A stretch of DNA of 13,652 nucleotides from Actinomycetes bacterium (GTDB taxonomy: Bacteria > Actinomycetota > Acidimicrobiia > Acidimicrobiales > Acidimicrobiaceae): positions 1 to 13,652 of the forward strand of contig JAKBSX010000021.1 of the NCBI GenBank assembly GCA_021844725.1, in the 5' to 3' direction. Position 1 is the stretch's first letter; each line of letters begins with the position of its first letter. A program made the position numbers and the translations under genes. A model generated the notes under the pieces. That model was not told the DNA's origin, ran no database searches, and was given only the letters and a program-made list of their open reading frames with translations. Positions 5,515 to 13,523 of this stretch are shown here, piece by piece.

Positions 5515-5865
5515 ATGCAAAACGATACAATAGAAACAACTAACACTGAAGAGTGGAGAGGCTATAGTCACTTCAAAAATCACCGTGCAACCGGAAAGGT
5601 TAGATCATGGTGCTTCCAGTGCGGCGATTGGTGTTATGCGACACCAGACCAGCCAGAGAGGTGGTGCTTCCAGTGCGAACTGGATTATATACATTCAGAA
5701 ACTGTTGTCGTTCCGAGACAGTTAATGGAGACCTGGATAAACACTATTTCTGACCTGGACGACAGAGAAACATTACAAATTATTTTGGCTGAAATGCGCA
5801 GCCTTTTAAGCCAAAACCCGGCAACCCCAATGTCGAAAGGAGACGGCGATGACCAAAGTCCTTGA
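5515..5865 (+). CDS. Small zinc-ribbon-like protein of unknown function
   Basis: This is a 116-residue protein that I do not recognise. ATG 5515 has a strong ribosome site (AAAAGGAG at about 5503-5510), the first clear one after the LRV array. It has two WCFQC segments, C33-x2-C36 and C51-x2-C54, with an extra C40 between them: the layout of a small zinc ribbon, with the second knuckle looking like a copy of the first. After residue 70 comes a charged, probably helical segment (LMETWINTISDLDDRETLQIILAEM). It contains no catalytic motif. The end overlaps the next gene by 17 bases and carries that gene's ribosome site, so the two are probably co-translated. It could be a small DNA- or protein-binding accessory factor; this is only a guess from the cysteine pattern. 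Confidence 0.75.
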   Translation: MQNDTIETTNTEEWRGYSHFKNHRATGKVRSWCFQCGDWCYATPDQPERWCFQCELDYIHSETVVVPRQLMETWINTISDLDDRETLQIILAEMRSLLSQNPATPMSKGDGDDQSP

Positions 5866-6097
5866 GTCTTGTACAGTTCAAGATACCGCCGTTTTTGATG
5901 TCGATATGATCGACATCAATGAACTACGAGAAGGATTTCATGTAATTTCATTGAATCGCAATTCGTCAAATTTTGAGGATGAATACGATTGTTTCACGTT
6001 TCAGGAATGGTGCAAAATCGTTGGCTTTGATCCTGAAAAGCGACAATATCTGCGCGAAATTACCGACGATACGAACGATATGTCCAAGGCGCAATAA
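5849..6097 (+). CDS. Small acidic hypothetical protein
   Basis: This is an 82-residue, acidic protein of no family I recognise. The start ATG 5849 is set by a good ribosome site (AAAGGAG, 5837-5843) lying inside the end of the preceding zinc-ribbon-like gene, which it overlaps by 17 bases. It contains FEDEYDCFTFQEWCKIVGFDPEKRQYLREI, with FTFQEWCKIVGFDPEKR looking like a compact helical core. No signal peptide or membrane segment. The overlap argues that the two small genes are expressed as a pair. Confidence 0.7.
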   Translation: MTKVLESCTVQDTAVFDVDMIDINELREGFHVISLNRNSSNFEDEYDCFTFQEWCKIVGFDPEKRQYLREITDDTNDMSKAQ

Positions 6098-6309
6098 TTG
6101 ATGGCATCACAAGAAGATATAACCACTATTCACAAACAGTCATCGGATAGAATGTATGCAAGCACCCACTTGAGAGGAGAGTATGAGCGTAGTTCTTAAA
6201 CAAAATCAAAGAGACGAATTGCTTGACGGTCCAGGTGAGCTGTTCAAGAAGATTCGCAATCATATTTCTACCCCTCAGGGTCGAGGTCAGGTATTCGAGC
6301 GTCTAATAA

Positions 6310-6349
6310 AAGCGTTCCTTGAAGATGACCCCCTATTCAAGGAACGCTT
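6310..6349 (+). repeat. 14-bp perfect inverted repeat (strong hairpin) upstream of mod
   Basis: AAGCGTTCCTTGAA at 6310-6323 is perfectly complementary to TTCAAGGAACGCTT at 6336-6349, with a 12-base loop. It lies inside the helicase stump, 83 bases before the mod start. No T-run follows, so it is not a normal terminator. It could be an attenuating RNA hairpin, a dyad operator, or chance in a conserved coding stretch. Confidence 0.85.
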
Positions 6350-6419
6350 CAAACAGGTATGGCTATGGTCAGAATGGCCGGTTGTCAGGGCGGACATGAT
6401 AAGCGATTATCAAGTAATA

Positions 6420-6425
6420 CGAGGA
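6420..6425 (+). promoter_or_regulatory. Ribosome binding site of mod
   Basis: GAGGAG lies 7 bases before the mod ATG at 6433 and inside the last codons of the upstream stump. It supports this start and coupled translation. Confidence 0.7.
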
Positions 6426-6432
6426 GATCACA

Positions 6433-8364
6433 ATGAGTAGCGCAGATGACATCAACGAGACACCGAGTAAAACGCCGAACTTCAAGACGGCGCTGGCAGC
6501 GCAGTTGGAGGCGTTGCTACCCGAAGTCATCGCTGACGGCAAAGTGGATGTCGAGAAGCTCAAAGAATTGCTGGGCGAAGACGCTGGCGATGACCGAGAG
6601 CGGTTCGGTCTATTCTGGCCGGGCAAGAAGCGTGCCTTGCATGCGGCCCAAGAACCGACCACCGCAACACTCAAGCCGGATTTCGAAAATAGCAAGGACT
6701 GGGATACCACCAAGAACGTCTTCATTGAGGGCGACAACCTCGAAGTGCTCAAGATCCTGCAGAAGCACTATCACGGTAAAGTCAAGTTGATTTACATAGA
6801 CCCGCCGTACAACACGGGCAAAGACTTCGTATATCCAGACAACTACAAGGAGGGACTTGGGACATACTTGGAGTGGACACGGCAGGTCAATGAGGATGGT
6901 AAGAGGGTGTCAACCAACAGCGAGTCTGAGGGCCGCTTTCACTCCAACTGGCTCAACATGATGTATCCACGATTGAAGCTCGCGCGTAATTTGCTTTCTG
7001 AGGATGGCGTGATGTTTATTTCTATCGACGACAATGAACAAGACAACCTCAAGAAGATATGTAATGAAATTTTTGGGGAGTCGAACTTCCTTTCGCAACT
7101 TCCAACGATCATGAATCTCAAGGGAAATAACGATCAGATTGGTTTTGCTGGGACTCACGAATACACGATTGTCTACGCAAAAAATATTGGTCGACTCGAC
7201 TTTGGCCAGTACCCAATAGACGAAGAAGGTCTTGAAGATTGGGAGACGGATGAAAGGGGCCAATTTAAGCGTGGTGCCAACTTGAAAGCCACAGGGACTA
7301 ACGCCCCACGCGCTAAGCGCCCAAACCTATTCTTTCCCGTCTACGTGAACTCCGACCTCCAAATTTCGCTTTCGAAACATGAAGGATGGACAGAGCTCCT
7401 CCCTATCACCGACAACGCAGAGATGTCTTGGCGATGGAGTAAAGACAAATTCGTGAATGAAGCATACGACATAATTGTCGTACCATCAGGAGATAGCTAT
7501 TCGCTCTATAAAAAGCAACGACCCGCGTTGGGTGACCTACCTACTTCCAAACCAAAATCAACTTTTTACAAACCTGAATACAGCAGTGGAAATGGCACAG
7601 CGGTGGTTAAGGAGCTATTTGCAGGAAAGAAGGTGTTCGACAACCCGAAGCCTCTAAGACTTCTAAGGGACTTCCTGCAACTTGGCGCAGGCAGCGAAGG
7701 GCTTATTCTGGACTTATTTGCTGGCTCGGCTACTGTCGCCCACGCTGCCATGGATATTAATCACCAAGACGGCGGTCAACGCAGAGTCATTTCAATTCAG
7801 CTACCCGAACCGGTCGGTAATGACTCTGAGGCAGCATCGCTTGGATACAAGACCATTGCTGACGTCGCTCGTGCTCGAATCCGAAAAGCTGCGGACAAGT
7901 ACTCCGGGCAACTTGACTTGCTCGGCAAGTCAAGTGATATTGCTGACTTTGGTTTTCGATCCTTTCGACTGGCTGAGACCAACTTTGCAAAGTGGGATGT
8001 CACAAGCAGAGCTGACGTCAACGACCTAGAACAGCGCCTACTTAACCTCCGTGACAGCTCTGCCGAGAACTCTACACCCGATGCTCTGTTGACGGAGATT
8101 CTCCTTAAGCAGGGTTACTCACTCACAGAGCAGATTGACGATATCGAGGTCAATGGTCTCAAGCTCAAGACCGTTGGAGACAATCTCGTTCTGGCCTACC
8201 TGGACGAGCGCGTTAAGCCATCACTTGAGCAGTTACGTAAGGTCCTCGCCCAAAAGCCTGCTCGTTTTATTATCTTGGATGACGCATTCCAGGGTGATGA
8301 CGAACTCAAAACCAATCTTGTTCAGGAATGCAAGTCACGAGGCGTGAAACTCTGGACGGTCTGA
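6433..8364 (+). CDS. mod: Type III restriction-modification methyltransferase subunit (Mod)
   Basis: This 643-residue protein has the order of a beta-class amino-methyltransferase. It has an N-terminal region with FWPGKK and the FIEGDNLEVLKIL element, catalytic motif IV as DPPY (residues 123-126, in LIYIDPPYNTG), a long central region expected to hold target recognition, and motif I as DLFAGSAT (from residue 427). Length and layout fit type III Mod proteins, which recognise a short asymmetric site, methylate adenine at N6 on one strand and give Res its specificity. The C-terminal part (about 450-643) contains helical, Mod-type segments ending KPARFIILDDAFQGDDELKT. The start is fixed by GAGGAG at 6420. 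It overlaps the helicase stump by 8 bases, and res follows after a single base. All motifs appear intact. The recognised site cannot be read from the sequence. Confidence 0.95.
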   Translation: MSSADDINETPSKTPNFKTALAAQLEALLPEVIADGKVDVEKLKELLGEDAGDDRERFGLFWPGKKRALHAAQEPTTATLKPDFENSKDWDTTKNVFIEGDNLEVLKILQKHYHGKVKLIYIDPPYNTGKDFVYPDNYKEGLGTYLEWTRQVNEDGKRVSTNSESEGRFHSNWLNMMYPRLKLARNLLSEDGVMFISIDDNEQDNLKKICNEIFGESNFLSQLPTIMNLKGNNDQIGFAGTHEYTIVYAKNIGRLDFGQYPIDEEGLEDWETDERGQFKRGANLKATGTNAPRAKRPNLFFPVYVNSDLQISLSKHEGWTELLPITDNAEMSWRWSKDKFVNEAYDIIVVPSGDSYSLYKKQRPALGDLPTSKPKSTFYKPEYSSGNGTAVVKELFAGKKVFDNPKPLRLLRDFLQLGAGSEGLILDLFAGSATVAHAAMDINHQDGGQRRVISIQLPEPVGNDSEAASLGYKTIADVARARIRKAADKYSGQLDLLGKSSDIADFGFRSFRLAETNFAKWDVTSRADVNDLEQRLLNLRDSSAENSTPDALLTEILLKQGYSLTEQIDDIEVNGLKLKTVGDNLVLAYLDERVKPSLEQLRKVLAQKPARFIILDDAFQGDDELKTNLVQECKSRGVKLWTV

Positions 8365-8365
8365 A

Positions 8366-11338
8366 ATGGAGTTCAAGTTTGATCCCCACCAGCAATATCA
8401 GCAAGATGCAATCGAGGCAGTGGTCGATCTCTTCGAAGGTCAGCCTCCTGACGCTGCCACTTTGGATACCATGCTAATTGAGGCTGTGCCAAAATTAAAG
8501 ACCAATACCGCTGAGCTTTTCGAACTAGCCAACGAAGTCGGAGCGGTTGGAAATCATCTATTGCTCGACGAGGAAACTGTTCTGCAGAACCTCCAATCCG
8601 TACAGGATCGCAACGGTCTCGAAGTGGTAAGTGAGTTGGCTGGCAATGCGCTTGATTTCGACATCGAAATGGAGACCGGAACTGGCAAGACCTACGTCTA
8701 TCTCCGCACCATCTTCGAACTGTCGAGACGCTACAACTTCACCAAGTTCGTCATTTTAGTGCCGAGCGTAGCCATCAAGGAGGGCGTAAACACCAGCATA
8801 AGGTTAATGACAAAGCACTTCCAAGGGCTCTATGCTACGCCGTTCGATGTTACCGTCTATTCCGGCTCTAGTGCAGAGGAAGTCCAGCCCTTCGCTACTT
8901 CCACAAGCTTGCAAATCATGGTCATGACCATCGACTCACTTCGTGGCGATAAGAACACCCGAGTTATCCACCAGACCCGAGACAAACTTAACGGCCTACG
9001 ACCCATCGACTATCTCAAGGCGACCCAGCCAGTGATCATCATGGACGAGCCTCAGAACATGGAGTCACTGCTGAGCCAATCCGCGGTGAGTGAGTTGAAC
9101 CCACTCTGCACCTTGCGTTACTCGGCGACACACCGTAAGACCCGTAACGTTGTATATCGCCTTGATCCCGTTGATGCTCACGACCTTGGACTGGTAAAGC
9201 AGATCGTAGTTGCTGAAGCTCTGCAGCAAGGAGCTGACGCTGGGCAGTATGTGAAGCTCGTCTCAGTCAAGAACGACAAAGATTTTATTGCCCGGATGGA
9301 GCTGGCCTGTCGCAAGAAGTCTGACGGCTCAATCGAGCGAAAACTCGTGAACGTCAAGAACGGTCAGGATCTGGCCGTGGTCACCGGCAACGCTGCTTAC
9401 GAGGGATGGCGTATCAGCGAACTCTCCATCGAACCTGAGTCGGCGGAGATATTCCCGCATGGATGGCTACAGGTTGGGGAAACCATCGGTGGCTCCAACG
9501 ACTCCATCTACCGCGAGATGATTCGCGAGACCATCCGTGAGCATTTCCGCAAGGAAATGCAACTGCGAGACCAGGGCATCAAGGTGCTCTCTCTCTTCTT
9601 CGTAGACAAAGTAGCCAGTTTCCTCGGTAAAGGCTACGACAATAACACCGCAGATGGTGTCTTCGTGAAATGGTTTGACGAACTCTTCAACGAGGAGCGC
9701 CAGAAGAACCCGAAGTGGAACGACCTGCTGCCTGTAGATGCAATCGAATACCGACGTGCCTACTTTGCGTCCATCAGAGGCAAGAGGGGTGCGCCGAGCA
9801 CTTTCACTGATACTAATGGAACGTCGAAGAACGATGACGACGCTTACGACATGATCATGCGTGACAAGGCTCGCTTACTCGACCAGAACGAACCGGTGCG
9901 GTTCATCTTTAGCCACTCCGCGCTTCGTGAGGGATGGGATAATCCGAACGTCTTCCAGATCTGCGCTCTGCGCGAGATGGGCGAGGCCACCGAGCGTCGG
10001 CAGACCATAGGTAGAGGTTTGCGTCTCCCAGTAAACCAGTTCGGTGAGCACGTACCCGACCAAGGAATCGCCCAGCTCACAATCGTTGCCAATGAGTCCT
10101 ACCGCGAGTTCGCAGACAGCCTGCAGAAGGAATACACCGCTTCCGGTGTCAGTATCGGTCTGGTACGCCCAGGTGAGTTCGCCAAGATTCCTACTACCGA
10201 CTCGCAAGGCGAGGAGAAGTTGCTCGGTTTCGCAGGCTCAAAGCTCATCTGGGACGAACTGCGCTCGCGTGGTTTCCTCGACAAGGATGGCCGCGTCACA
10301 GCGAACTACCGCCCGGAGAATCTTGGTTTTACGCTCGGACCAGCTCCGGACTTCTTTTGGCCAGAGGTCGAGATCAATGATGTAATGGGCAAGTGCAAGA
10401 TTGAACGCTTTGTCAAGCAGCAACGCAAACGCAAGACCCGTACACTCAATAAGCAACTCTATGACTCGAAAGAGTTCAAGGACTTCTGGCATACCATCGC
10501 CCAGCGCACTACTTACCACGTTGCGCTTAAGCGCGACGAGGTCATCGACAATGCGGTCAGCAAGATCAAGCTCGAGCAGCCCATTCAGCCGCTACGGGTC
10601 CGGGTCACTCGTGCGGGCGTGAAGTTGGTGCGCGGTGGAATAAAGACTGCCGAAACTGCATCCCGTTCGGCTGAGCTGGCTGGCGCTTACCAATTGCCTG
10701 ACATCATCAGCGAACTGCAAGAAGTGACTTCGCTAACCCGGAAAACGTTGGTGGATGTGTTGACTCGCTCTGGCAAGCTGGGAGAGTTCATCGGCAATCC
10801 GAACGACTTCATCTCAATGGTGAAGCGCAACCTCCAGAACGTATTGGCTGCATCTGTGGATGAAGGCTTGCAGTATGAGAAGATCGGTGGCTACGTCTAC
10901 GAACTGTGCGAACTGCAGAAGGACGGTCAGGAGGAGCGCGACCTGTTTGTCGACCGCCTCTATGAGGTCAAGAACAAGCAGAAGACCGACTTTGATTACA
11001 TCCAGATTGACTCCGATGGCGTCGATTCGCCCGAGCGCCAGTTCGCCGAGCTGCTCGATTCCCGTGAAGACGTCAAGCTCTTCATGAAACTGCCCGACAA
11101 GTTCAAGATTGACACCCCTGTTGGCAACTACAACCCCGACTGGGCGATTATCAAGCAGGTAGATGGCGAGGACCGCATCTACATGATCCGAGAAACCAAA
11201 AGCACTCTCGACGAGTCCAAACGCATTCCAACCGATAGTGTCAAGATCAGGGCCGCGCAGAAACACTTCGAGGCCATTGGTACCGATGGGGAATCCGTCG
11301 ACTACGCGGTAAGTACTTCTAAGTATTGGAATCTCTGA
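8366..11338 (+). CDS. res: Type III restriction endonuclease subunit (Res)
   Basis: This 990-residue protein, a normal length for type III Res, starts one base after the mod stop (TGA-A-ATG). It is a superfamily 2 helicase-like motor: Walker A ETGTGKT (103-109, Lys108), motif II DEPQ (227-230), SATH motif III, REGWDNPNVFQIC motif V, and QTIGRGLRLP motif VI (from 546, Arg550/Arg553). A C-terminal PD-(D/E)xK nuclease domain is present, with Asp925 in NYNPDWAII and E943-T-K945 in MIRETKST. ATP hydrolysis lets the Mod-Res complex travel from one unmethylated site to another in opposite orientation before cutting. Every key residue I can check is present, so the pair looks functional. The stop shares a base with the next gene (TGATG). 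Confidence 0.95.
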   Translation: MEFKFDPHQQYQQDAIEAVVDLFEGQPPDAATLDTMLIEAVPKLKTNTAELFELANEVGAVGNHLLLDEETVLQNLQSVQDRNGLEVVSELAGNALDFDIEMETGTGKTYVYLRTIFELSRRYNFTKFVILVPSVAIKEGVNTSIRLMTKHFQGLYATPFDVTVYSGSSAEEVQPFATSTSLQIMVMTIDSLRGDKNTRVIHQTRDKLNGLRPIDYLKATQPVIIMDEPQNMESLLSQSAVSELNPLCTLRYSATHRKTRNVVYRLDPVDAHDLGLVKQIVVAEALQQGADAGQYVKLVSVKNDKDFIARMELACRKKSDGSIERKLVNVKNGQDLAVVTGNAAYEGWRISELSIEPESAEIFPHGWLQVGETIGGSNDSIYREMIRETIREHFRKEMQLRDQGIKVLSLFFVDKVASFLGKGYDNNTADGVFVKWFDELFNEERQKNPKWNDLLPVDAIEYRRAYFASIRGKRGAPSTFTDTNGTSKNDDDAYDMIMRDKARLLDQNEPVRFIFSHSALREGWDNPNVFQICALREMGEATERRQTIGRGLRLPVNQFGEHVPDQGIAQLTIVANESYREFADSLQKEYTASGVSIGLVRPGEFAKIPTTDSQGEEKLLGFAGSKLIWDELRSRGFLDKDGRVTANYRPENLGFTLGPAPDFFWPEVEINDVMGKCKIERFVKQQRKRKTRTLNKQLYDSKEFKDFWHTIAQRTTYHVALKRDEVIDNAVSKIKLEQPIQPLRVRVTRAGVKLVRGGIKTAETASRSAELAGAYQLPDIISELQEVTSLTRKTLVDVLTRSGKLGEFIGNPNDFISMVKRNLQNVLAASVDEGLQYEKIGGYVYELCELQKDGQEERDLFVDRLYEVKNKQKTDFDYIQIDSDGVDSPERQFAELLDSREDVKLFMKLPDKFKIDTPVGNYNPDWAIIKQVDGEDRIYMIRETKSTLDESKRIPTDSVKIRAAQKHFEAIGTDGESVDYAVSTSKYWNL

Positions 11339-12072
11339 TGCAAATCGCATCTGTAATAGTTCGCAATTACCGGAGCCTCAAGGACGTAACGATTGGGTTG
11401 GATGGGTACGGCGTATTCATCGGTGCAAACGGTTCAGGAAAATCGTCGGTCATTTACGCTCTCGACTGGTTCTTCAATGGAACGTCGCTGGCGCTTACGG
11501 ACATTCATGGCTATGAAGCAGGGCAGCCTATTGGACCAGATACAACTATCGAGGTTGCGGTCACATTCACCGATCTAACTACCAAAGACAAGAAACGACT
11601 TGAACAATACGGACGATTGCCAAATCCACAGATTCGCAGGACATGGTACGCACAGAGTAATCAAACCAAGACTGTCGGCAACTCGAAGCAAGGGCCGGGT
11701 TTTGCTGCCGTGCGTGGTGACCAGAAAATTGGACCGCGCCGCACGGCGTACAACGAACTGCGGGCGACACTCACGAGCATCCCAGAGTTGACAGGAAATT
11801 TCGGCAAAGAGGAAATACTTGGGGCTCTTGTTGCATGGGAAGCTGACGCGGCAAACGCAAATAAGCTCAAAGTGGTACCAGATAGCGATGCAACTAGCAT
11901 GCTTGGCTGGAACTGTTCCAATGTCATCAGACAGTGCGTTCAATTCGTTTTGATACCGGCCTCCATCAGCATTTCCGGCGAGGTTGGCACAGCATCGAAA
12001 GGCACCAAGACCGCTAACTGGTATGTGCTGCCCGGTGTTCTCAGTCCCATTGCCACACTAACAGAGGTATAA
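11338..12072 (+). CDS. Truncated OLD/RecF-like AAA ATPase
   Basis: ATG 11338 overlaps the res stop by one base; the alternative ATG 11326 would add MESL inside res. The 244-residue product starts in typical SMC/RecF/OLD style (VIVRNYRSLKDVTIGLDGYG) and has Walker A GANGSGKS (29-36). A later segment, VLIPASISISGE (about residue 202), fits the place where OLD-family proteins have their conserved IPA region. The protein then ends about 25 residues further on. There is no ABC signature, Walker B or Toprim nuclease domain, whereas OLD proteins are usually over 500 residues. It is therefore probably a broken gene, though a small stand-alone ATPase partner of the type III system cannot be ruled out. 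ATPases of this type act in DNA repair and phage defence. Confidence 0.75.
   Translation: MQIASVIVRNYRSLKDVTIGLDGYGVFIGANGSGKSSVIYALDWFFNGTSLALTDIHGYEAGQPIGPDTTIEVAVTFTDLTTKDKKRLEQYGRLPNPQIRRTWYAQSNQTKTVGNSKQGPGFAAVRGDQKIGPRRTAYNELRATLTSIPELTGNFGKEEILGALVAWEADAANANKLKVVPDSDATSMLGWNCSNVIRQCVQFVLIPASISISGEVGTASKGTKTANWYVLPGVLSPIATLTEV
12064..12067 (+). promoter_or_regulatory. Ribosome binding site of the second methyltransferase
   Basis: GAGG lies 7 bases before ATG 12075 and inside the last codons of the truncated ATPase, which fixes the start and ties the two genes together. Confidence 0.6.
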
Positions 12073-12074
12073 TC

Positions 12075-13523
12075 ATGCCGACTGCACAACGCACGCGCAC
12101 CGTATCCCCTAGGAAGCCGAAACGGACGCTGAAAAACCGCCTCAACGATTTGGCCTGGAAAGACTGGCTGTTGTTCCAGAAAAGTTTCTTTCATTTAACC
12201 GACGATGAATCGCTGTATGGTGGGCTGATCCAGTTCTTCACCAAGCAGTACACGCCTGAAGGCCGCGTGGCCCGCGTGATGGTCATCGCCGTGTCAGATA
12301 AACTGCCCACCATTGCAGCGCACAGTCGGGAACTGTGCCAGGCAGCCGTGGCACCAGCCGACATCGGCCAATGGCACTACGACGAGACACATTTCGAGCC
12401 AGTCGATTTCATGGTATTGGACATGCGACATAGTGGCGCTGTGCTGGTTGAACAGATCGCGGAGCACGCGGCAGACGTGCGCCAGTTCCTGGCTAACTGT
12501 CGGGCAGCGCTAAAGGACGGCAGTTTTTGTGTCCTGCTGTCCCAGGAAGTCAACACGGGTGCCACTCGTTACCCTCTGCCGTGGGTGTTATCGAGCCTGG
12601 CTCGCCAGAGCTTTCGCCTGCGTGATGAGCGCATCGGACTACCAGCCGATGATGATGAATCCCCGACCTATGTGAACGTGCTGCAAGCTGTCGAGGAAAT
12701 TGGGCCGGTACACACCGATCTACCCGCTCTACACGTCGGCGTACCGGCTATCCGCAAACAGTGGGTGATGCCGAAACCCAAGCCGCGCAGCAACAAGGAA
12801 ATCCTACACCCAGCTAAATTCCCGGAAGAGCTGATACAGATCTTCATATCCGAGCTGACGCCATCCGATGCCGTGGTTTGCGACCCGACGGGTGGCACGG
12901 GATCTACCGCAGTGGCTGCGCTCGATGCTGGCCGCAAGGCAGTCGTTATCGAATTGGACGAAGGCTGGGTGGACATTGCCCGAACCCGCGTGGCCGAAGC
13001 TGGCGGTACGATGCCGGATCGCTGGCACGTACTGCACGGGGATGCCCGAGACGTGGCAGCCCTGATTCCTGCCGAGTTCCAGCCAGTAGCCTATACCGTC
13101 ACGAGCCCACCGTACTGGCGCATCCTACACAACCCCGGGATGCACGTTTCTGATGAAGGACAAAGAGCACGGCAGGCCAAGGGCTTGCGTACCACCTATT
13201 CAGAAAGCGACGCTGACTTGGGCAACATTACGGATTACCACGAGTTCATCAATGAACTGGCTGGCATCTACAACCGTTGCGGCGACATTATGGAATCAGG
13301 TCGTGTGTTAACTATAGTCACTAAAAATGTGAAGTTCGAGCGTGCCCAGTACCCGATTGCTTGGGATTTGGTGTTCGAGTTGTGCGGTACCGATGGCCGC
13401 TTCGCGTATGCCGGTACGACATTCTGGTGCCAGGACAATGTAGCCCTTAAACCATTCGGTATGGGCTGCGACTGGATCAGCAACATTCTGCACAACTACT
13501 GTATCCATCTGCGCGTGCGTTAA
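12075..13523 (+). CDS. DNA methyltransferase (N6-adenine/N4-cytosine class) with degenerate N-terminal half
   Basis: This is a 482-residue protein. A basic N-terminus is followed by a region reading VDFMVLDMRHSG (110-121), then RQFLANCRAALKDGSFCVLLSQ. It resembles the motif IV to VI part of a beta-class methyltransferase with the DPPY tetrad lost. Next come a motif X-like HPAKFPEEL (from 245), motif I as DPTGGTGST (from 270) and an acidic VIELDE. A second element, VLHGDARDV, leads to the real catalytic motif TSPPYW (343-348). The end, LHNYCIHLRVR, looks like a normal family C-terminus. SPPY is commoner in N4-cytosine enzymes, but adenine cannot be excluded. It starts two bases after the ATPase stop. 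It could protect host DNA, or be an orphan enzyme unrelated to the type III pair. The methyltransferase call is firm; the specificity is unknown. Confidence 0.88.
   Translation: MPTAQRTRTVSPRKPKRTLKNRLNDLAWKDWLLFQKSFFHLTDDESLYGGLIQFFTKQYTPEGRVARVMVIAVSDKLPTIAAHSRELCQAAVAPADIGQWHYDETHFEPVDFMVLDMRHSGAVLVEQIAEHAADVRQFLANCRAALKDGSFCVLLSQEVNTGATRYPLPWVLSSLARQSFRLRDERIGLPADDDESPTYVNVLQAVEEIGPVHTDLPALHVGVPAIRKQWVMPKPKPRSNKEILHPAKFPEELIQIFISELTPSDAVVCDPTGGTGSTAVAALDAGRKAVVIELDEGWVDIARTRVAEAGGTMPDRWHVLHGDARDVAALIPAEFQPVAYTVTSPPYWRILHNPGMHVSDEGQRARQAKGLRTTYSESDADLGNITDYHEFINELAGIYNRCGDIMESGRVLTIVTKNVKFERAQYPIAWDLVFELCGTDGRFAYAGTTFWCQDNVALKPFGMGCDWISNILHNYCIHLRVR

Larger units (their letters stand above)
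6183..6440 (+). pseudogene. N-terminal stump of a type ISP-like restriction helicase-nuclease
   Basis: The 85-codon frame starts at ATG 6183 after a strong ribosome site (GAGAGGAG). It reads GRGQVFERLIKAFLEDDPLF, then KERFKQVWLWSEWP. That pattern (FERL..FL..DP...RF..VWLW.EWP) opens the Mrr-like nuclease domain of large predicted helicases and type ISP restriction enzymes. In them it is normally followed by a D-x-GIDLVA nuclease motif. Here homology stops right after EWP (about residue 67) and the frame ends 18 codons later at TAG 6438-6440. The nuclease, helicase and methylase parts are all absent. The stop overlaps the mod start (ATGAGTAG), so what survives may serve as a translated leader for mod. 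Family assignment is from memory of the motif. Confidence 0.68.

Noticed and set aside
1523..5583. Many minus-strand open frames across the LRV genes
   Set aside because: They are antisense shadows of a repetitive GC-biased coding pattern; the + strand frames have the known family repeat, shared ends and proper stops. The minus-strand reading of the leader module is mentioned as an uncertainty only.
6098..6182. Sigma-70 type promoter before the helicase stump
   Set aside because: TAGAAT at 6148 and TATAAC at 6118 resemble -10 boxes, but no -35 box at proper spacing was found, so I did not list a promoter.
6101..6199. 32-codon frame (MASQEDITTIHKQSSDRM...) in the gap before the helicase stump
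   Set aside because: No convincing ribosome site, no recognisable features, and it overlaps the stump, whose own ribosome site is strong.
6310..6349. Intrinsic transcription terminator
   Set aside because: The hairpin is strong but has no following T-run and lies inside a reading frame upstream of coupled genes.
5849..6440. Toxin-antitoxin pair formed by the small genes
   Set aside because: Size and overlap would fit, but neither protein shows a toxin fold motif or a DNA-binding antitoxin pattern that I recognise.
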